In this document: piece by piece, positions 5,297 through 8,771 of the stretch
Position numbering within the stretch: position 1 is the first letter of the stretch
How the letters are laid out: the number at the start of each line of letters is the position of its first letter
NCBI GenBank assembly: GCA_964453915.1
Contig: CAYVPW010000038.1
Location: 1-8,771, forward strand
Source: UBA1259 sp964453915
Lineage (GTDB): Bacteria; Bacillota; Clostridia; Christensenellales; Borkfalkiaceae
Length of the DNA: 8,771 bases
Direction: 5' to 3'
Program-made: the position numbers and the translations under genes
Notes under the pieces: generated by a model
The model's database searches: none
The model's input: the letters and a program-made list of their open reading frames with translations, nothing else
Told to the model about the DNA's origin: nothing

Positions 5297-6844
5297 TTAT
5301 TTTAATCTTCCCCTAACGTGGGTTTTTCCACCGTTTATAAAGTCAGGCCCTTCCGGAACGTTTTTATTCTTTTTGTCTTTCTTTTTTTCAGCGGGTTTTT
5401 CTTCTTCTTTCGGAACGTAAACTCTTCCCCTTATCTTTTCGTTATTTCCGCCGTATTTTTTCTTAAATCTTTTATCTATTACAAAGTTTGTGACTAAGGT
5501 AAATACGATAGTAAACGTTTGGCTAAGTATCATATATATAGAGAACGCAGCCGTATACATAAATGAGAAGAACGCCATCATAATAGGCATCATCCACATC
5601 ATTATTTTTTGTGTTTGCGCACCCTGTCCGTCTACCGTTTGAAGTTCCATAGACGCTTTTTGCGATTTACCCATTATAAATTGAGATAAAAACGCAATGC
5701 CGGCTGTAAGAACAACTAATATAAAATATCCGTTTGCTTCGCTTTTTTCTTCCGCTAAATCCGCAGTAAGCAAATCAAAGTTCTCTTGATTCATATTGTG
5801 AGAATATCCTTCTCTTTGCACGTATCCTTGAGAAGAAACAAAACTATCCCACTTTTCTAATACGGGATGAGATAAAGGACTATCTACTTCCCAAATATTT
5901 TTTACCCATAAAAAGCTACTATTAACGTCTTTATATTTTTCGGCGGATTTGTTGCTTCCTATTGCTTTAATAAAGGTTAAAATTGTCCTTCCTTCCGTTC
6001 CTTCTTCGTTTAAGTAATCTTCTAAAGAAGTTCCTTTTCCGCTTTCTTTATCATAATTTAAAAGCAAATAATTGTTGTATTCGTTTTTAATTTTGCTGTT
6101 TTCTTTTTCACTTTCTTGTATAAAAACACTTTCCTTTAATTCGTAAGCGTTTTCTCTTTCGGAAACAACGATATTTCCTTCTCTAATATCGTAATCCGCA
6201 AAATATTTAACATAGCTGCTTGCGGTTGTAATAGCATAGTACTTAACGTCGTTATTTACGCCTTTTTCTATAACGTAAGTAATAGCGTTTTCGCCTTCTC
6301 CTACGGTTATTACACCGTCTTCATCGTTAATAATTTTTTCATTATCAAAAACTAACTTTCCGTTTTCTTCCGAAAATTTAACAATTTCTCCGTCCGCTTC
6401 TAAACCGGAATAAATTACTCTGTTATAAGCAACGCTCATTTCGTAGTAATCTTTATTAGTTTGATATTTAGAATAGTTTGTAAATGCGTTTATGGCAAAT
6501 ATAAAAATTACAAGAGTGACTATGGTAGGAAGACAAGCGCCAAACATAGAATAGCCGTTCTTTTTATAAAGAGCCATCATTTTTTGACTGTATAGTTGCT
6601 TATCGTTTACATATTGTTTTTGCAATTTTTCTAATTCCGGACGCATTTGTTCCATTATTAAAGAATTCTTTCTTGTTTGAATTCTAGAAATTAAATCGAA
6701 CGGCAACGTTATAAGTTTTAGCAAAACGGTAAACAATACTACTCCTAATCCTATAGAAGAGCATATACCTACAATCCAAATTATTATATTTACCAACCAA
6801 TTACCCGTTTCGGGCGGGGTAAAAAATATTTCGTTTAATATCAT
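5297..6844 (-). CDS. yidC: Membrane protein insertase YidC/Oxa1/SpoIIIJ, with large extracytoplasmic insertions
   Basis: YidC inserts and folds membrane proteins, alone or with the Sec translocon. Conserved parts in order: first membrane segment (about 17-50, ending VLLKLITLPFDLISR), basic amphipathic cytoplasmic hairpin (54-99, MRPELEKLQKQY...YKKNGYSMFGACLP), second segment (101-122), FLWVKNIW (311-318), third segment (372-391), fourth segment (414-430, KIMMWMMPIMMAFFSF) and fifth segment (432-452). A Lys/Glu-rich tail follows (about 460-515), as in homologues whose tails touch the ribosome. The protein is 515 aa against about 220-290 for most Gram-positive YidC. The excess is an acidic, hydrophilic block at about 123-309 and a second one of about 50 residues between FLW and the third segment; both should be outside the cell. 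The groove Arg of B. subtilis SpoIIIJ is Lys here (K43). There is no lipobox. The ATG lies one base after the yidD stop, so the two are probably translationally coupled. The conserved core is in one frame and intact, which argues against a frameshift or fusion. Confidence 0.96.
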   Translation of the reverse strand: MILNEIFFTPPETGNWLVNIIIWIVGICSSIGLGVVLFTVLLKLITLPFDLISRIQTRKNSLIMEQMRPELEKLQKQYVNDKQLYSQKMMALYKKNGYSMFGACLPTIVTLVIFIFAINAFTNYSKYQTNKDYYEMSVAYNRVIYSGLEADGEIVKFSEENGKLVFDNEKIINDEDGVITVGEGENAITYVIEKGVNNDVKYYAITTASSYVKYFADYDIREGNIVVSERENAYELKESVFIQESEKENSKIKNEYNNYLLLNYDKESGKGTSLEDYLNEEGTEGRTILTFIKAIGSNKSAEKYKDVNSSFLWVKNIWEVDSPLSHPVLEKWDSFVSSQGYVQREGYSHNMNQENFDLLTADLAEEKSEANGYFILVVLTAGIAFLSQFIMGKSQKASMELQTVDGQGAQTQKIMMWMMPIMMAFFSFMYTAAFSIYMILSQTFTIVFTLVTNFVIDKRFKKKYGGNNEKIRGRVYVPKEEEKPAEKKKDKKNKNVPEGPDFINGGKTHVRGRLK

Positions 6845-6845
6845 T

Positions 6846-7079
6846 TTAATAAACCCACTTTAATATACTTTTTTTATCGGGAACTTTATCGAATCCCCCT
6901 TTACTCCACGGCATACAGCGAAGTATTCTCCAAATACCCAAAATTACTCCCACAAAAAAACCGCGTTTTAAGATTGCCTCTAACATATATTCCGAGCAAG
7001 ACGGAATAAATCTGCAAGTGCCCATTGATAAGTATTTTTGATAAAATTTTATTAACTTAATACTTAAAGATTTCAACAT
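6846..7079 (-). CDS. yidD: Membrane protein insertion efficiency factor YidD
   Basis: YidD is a small membrane-associated protein that assists YidC-dependent insertion; its gene almost always sits between rnpA and yidC, as here. The 77 residues match the family: an amphipathic N-terminus (LSIKLIKFYQKYLS), then CRFIPSCSEYMLEAI (22-36), GxxxGxxLGIWRILRC (44-55) and PWSKGGFDKVP (57-67), with the three conserved cysteines C22, C28 and C55. The usual RCHPW is RCMPW here (M56). The ATG directly abuts the TAG stop of rnpA with no gap. There is no strong ribosome binding site at close range, so coupling to rnpA translation is likely. Confidence 0.95.
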   Translation of the reverse strand: MLKSLSIKLIKFYQKYLSMGTCRFIPSCSEYMLEAILKRGFFVGVILGIWRILRCMPWSKGGFDKVPDKKSILKWVY

Positions 7080-7400
7080 CTACTCTATAAAATTTCCTTT
7101 TCTCAAAAGAAAACTCATATCTTTTTTAAATTCTTCCAAACAGTATTCTTCTTTTACTTTCGGTATAAAAATAAAAAAGAAGTTTTGCGTTATGGTAGGC
7201 GTAAAACTTCTGAAAGATTCTCTCAATAATCTTTTTATTCTGTTTCTTTTTACACTTCCGCCATGCTTTTTAGAAACCGCATAGCCCACTTTCAATTGGT
7301 CGGACTTTAAATATAACAGAGTTAAGTTGTGAGAATATATTCTCTTTCCCTTACTAAAAACAAGATTGAAATCTTTTTCTTTTTTTAATCTGTAATCCAA
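7080..7400 (-). CDS. rnpA: Ribonuclease P protein component
   Basis: RnpA is the protein subunit that helps the RNase P ribozyme bind precursor tRNA and trim its 5' leader. The 106-residue product has the expected N-terminus (YRLKKEKDFNLVFSKGKR, residues 3-20), SKKHGG (43-48) and the RNR signature KRNRIKRLLRES (51-62). It is strongly basic and slightly shorter than the usual 110-125 residues. The start is TTG (7400-7398): a TAA stop lies in frame just two codons upstream, and no Met occurs before residue 95, so no other start fits. A plausible ribosome binding site GGGA (7411-7408) lies 7 bases before it. The gene begins 24 bases after rpmH, with no terminator between. Confidence 0.96.
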   Translation of the reverse strand: MDYRLKKEKDFNLVFSKGKRIYSHNLTLLYLKSDQLKVGYAVSKKHGGSVKRNRIKRLLRESFRSFTPTITQNFFFIFIPKVKEEYCLEEFKKDMSFLLRKGNFIE

Positions 7401-7424
7401 GTTTTATTCCCAAACCGCTTTTAC

Positions 7425-7559
7425 TTAGGCAGAAAGTTTATGACGACCTTTATTACGACGTCTCTTTAACACGTTTTTACCGGAACGAGTTTTCATTCTG
7501 CTTCTAAACCCGTGTACTTTGCTTCTTTGTCTTTTCTTGGGTTGATAAGTTCTTTTCAT
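7425..7559 (-). CDS. rpmH: 50S ribosomal protein L34 (bL34)
   Basis: This 44-residue, extremely basic protein of the large ribosomal subunit is easily missed because of its size. It begins MKRTYQPKKRQRSKVHGFR and ends RNKGRHKLSA, the standard bL34 pattern at the standard length. The ATG (7559-7557) has an AGGAG ribosome binding site at 7574-7570, 10 bases upstream. It is the first gene of the rpmH-rnpA-yidD-yidC-jag operon, 40 bases downstream of the -10 box of a near-consensus promoter. The identification is secure. Confidence 0.98.
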   Translation of the reverse strand: MKRTYQPKKRQRSKVHGFRSRMKTRSGKNVLKRRRNKGRHKLSA

Positions 7560-7599
7560 TTCTATATTTCTCCTGATTATTTTCTAACTTGACTTCTCT

Positions 7600-7628
7600 A
7601 TTTTATTTAATTTTTTAACTTTTGTCAA
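7600..7628 (-). promoter_or_regulatory. Near-consensus sigma-A promoter of the rpmH operon
   Basis: On the minus strand, a perfect -35 box TTGACA (7628-7623), a spacer of exactly 17 bases and a -10 box TAAAAT (7605-7600) fill the 74-base gap between dnaN and rpmH. The predicted start is near 7593, giving a leader of about 35 bases. The promoter begins 5 bases after the dnaN stop codon; no terminator separates the two genes, so dnaN read-through may add to expression. Confidence 0.88.
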
Positions 7629-7633
7629 TCGAT

Positions 7634-8734
7634 TTATGCGTTTATTCTTACCGGTAATACAAGATAAATGAAATTTTCGTCTCCTACAGGCGAAAAAACA
7701 CACGGATCTATAGACGTATTTAAGTTAAGATTTATAAAATCTGAATCTACTACCTTTAAAAAGTCCATTATATATTTGCCGTTAAACGCTATCGTTAGAT
7801 CTTTTCCTTCTAAATTTATATTAACGTTTTCGTTAACGTTTCCTATTTCGGATTTTGCCGAAACGTTTATTATACTTTCTTTAATATCTAACTTAACAAT
7901 ATTAAATCTGTCGTTTTTTGCAACTATTGACGCTCTTTCTATACTGTTTAGAAAAGAATTTTTATTTACGGTCACTACATTTTCAAAATTAGTGGGTAAA
8001 ATATGATTGTATTTAACAAATTCACCTTCTATTAATCTAGATATTAAAGTTGTGTTTTCAACTTCTACAAAAAGCGAATTGTTTTTTAATATAATCCTTA
8101 TCTTTTCTTCTTCTTTATCTAATAATCTCGTTATTTCATTTAAAGTTCTAGAAGGAATTACAACCTTAAAATCTCCGCTAGAATTAATTTCTTTTTTACT
8201 TACAGCCATTCTAAATCCGTCTAAAGAAACTACGGATAATACTCCGTTTTCTATTTCAAATAAACAGCCTTTTAATATGGGACGACTATCGTCTAAAGAG
8301 CAGGCAAAAACCGTTCTTTCAACAAGTTTTTTAAAGTCTTTTTGAGATATTTCAAAAAAGTCCCCTTCTTTATTCATCTCTATTTTAGGATAGTTTTCTA
8401 CCGGAAAAACTTGTAATTCACTTACGGATTCAGAGTATTTTATTTGTAATTTTCCGTCTTCTATCTTGCATAATTCAATTTGTTCTTTTTCTAGTTTTTT
8501 AACAAAATCTACAAAATATTTACCGACTACAACGGTTTCCCCTTCCATTAAAATATCTGCTTTAATCTTTTTTTCTATCGTAAGTTCCATATCGCTTGCA
8601 AGAAGTGATAAAGTATCCCCCTTAGCGGTAATTTTTATTCCTTCTAAAACGGGATAAGAAGATTTTACGGATAAAGCTTTACTTACTTTTAGTACTGCAT
8701 CTGATAAATCTAACCCGTCGCAAATTAGTTTCAT
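7634..8734 (-). CDS. dnaN: DNA polymerase III beta subunit (sliding clamp)
   Basis: The product dimerises into a ring around DNA that tethers the replicative polymerase and other DNA-processing proteins. The 366-residue length is normal for three clamp domains. Family motifs: RPILKGCLFE (151-160), DGFRMAV (172-178), SRLIEGEFVKYNHILP (232-247), SAKSEIGNVNENV (292-304), FNGKYIMDFLKVV (317-329) and the C-terminal LVLPVRINA, equivalent to the MPMR segment lining the partner-binding cleft. The start (8734) has GGAG at 8744-8741, 6 bases upstream. The gene is followed by the rpmH promoter rather than by recF or gyrB, and runs in the same direction as rpmH, which is unlike the usual Bacillota layout. 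dnaA is not in the window. Confidence 0.97.
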   Translation of the reverse strand: MKLICDGLDLSDAVLKVSKALSVKSSYPVLEGIKITAKGDTLSLLASDMELTIEKKIKADILMEGETVVVGKYFVDFVKKLEKEQIELCKIEDGKLQIKYSESVSELQVFPVENYPKIEMNKEGDFFEISQKDFKKLVERTVFACSLDDSRPILKGCLFEIENGVLSVVSLDGFRMAVSKKEINSSGDFKVVIPSRTLNEITRLLDKEEEKIRIILKNNSLFVEVENTTLISRLIEGEFVKYNHILPTNFENVVTVNKNSFLNSIERASIVAKNDRFNIVKLDIKESIINVSAKSEIGNVNENVNINLEGKDLTIAFNGKYIMDFLKVVDSDFINLNLNTSIDPCVFSPVGDENFIYLVLPVRINA

Positions 8735-8764
8735 ATATTTCTCCGTTTACAATTCTTTTAGTAT

Positions 8765-8770
8765 ATTATA
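8765..8770 (-). promoter_or_regulatory. Possible -10 box of a dnaN promoter at the window edge
   Basis: A perfect TATAAT on the minus strand lies about 30 bases before the dnaN ATG. The matching -35 box would be outside the window, and the sequence is AT-rich enough for a chance match, so this is tentative. A dnaN promoter separate from dnaA would be plausible. Confidence 0.35.
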
Positions 8771-8771
8771 T

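Noticed and set aside
5277..5303. Plus-strand terminator: 5-bp GC stem followed by a T-rich run.
   Set aside because: No plus-strand gene exists upstream of it; it is better read as a minus-strand intercistronic hairpin.
5297..6844. YidC as a frameshifted or fused pair of genes, because of its length.
   Set aside because: Conserved YidC elements on both sides of the insertion are in one continuous frame and in the correct order; the insertion lies in a loop that tolerates additions.
7560..7633. oriC between dnaN and rpmH.
   Set aside because: The gap is only 74 bases, is filled by a promoter and ribosome binding site, and contains no DnaA-box match.
7668..8345. Two plus-strand open frames of 112 codons opposite dnaN.
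   Set aside because: Both are antisense to a clearly identified dnaN and arise from its AT-rich codon use; no family resemblance.

Overview
The window is AT-rich and looks like a piece of an anaerobic Bacillota (Clostridia-type) chromosome. The evidence is a pyruvate:ferredoxin oxidoreductase, a Firmicutes-style L34/RnpA/YidD/YidC/Jag cluster, GGAG-type ribosome binding sites and sigma-A-like promoters. All identifications come from reading motifs by eye; no database search was possible.

Layout, left to right. (1) Positions 2-3115 (+) hold the 3' seven-eighths of a pyruvate:ferredoxin oxidoreductase gene (nifJ/por), cut by the left edge and ending at a bidirectional terminator (3131-3160). 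(2) Positions 3178-3561 (-) hold a small gene of unknown function. Immediately upstream lies a strong intrinsic terminator (3580-3610), and before that a stretch that folds into a nested, three-way-junction-like RNA (about 3580-3771, -) driven by a good promoter (3776-3804). This is the least explained part of the window: either a free small RNA (6S-like is one possibility, with fthC next door) or a leader that attenuates the small gene. (3) Positions 3848-4390 (-) hold fthC (5-formyltetrahydrofolate cyclo-ligase), preceded by a terminator that could also refold. (4) Positions 4443-7559 (-) hold a tight rpmH-rnpA-yidD-yidC-jag operon with a near-consensus promoter at 7600-7628. (5) Positions 7634-8734 (-) hold dnaN, with a possible -10 box at the right edge.

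The large cluster joins ribosome and RNA biogenesis (L34, RNase P protein), membrane protein insertion (YidD, YidC), an RNA-binding protein (Jag/KhpB) and the replication sliding clamp. This is an oriC-proximal gene set, but dnaN and rpmH here run in the same direction, whereas in the textbook Bacillota arrangement the rpmH operon diverges from dnaA-dnaN. The origin is therefore probably beyond the right edge; no DnaA-box cluster was seen inside. YidC is about twice the usual Gram-positive length because of large extracytoplasmic insertions. Apart from the RNA region, its small downstream gene and the YidC insertion, the genes are ordinary housekeeping genes. No mobile elements, CRISPR, tRNA or rRNA were found.
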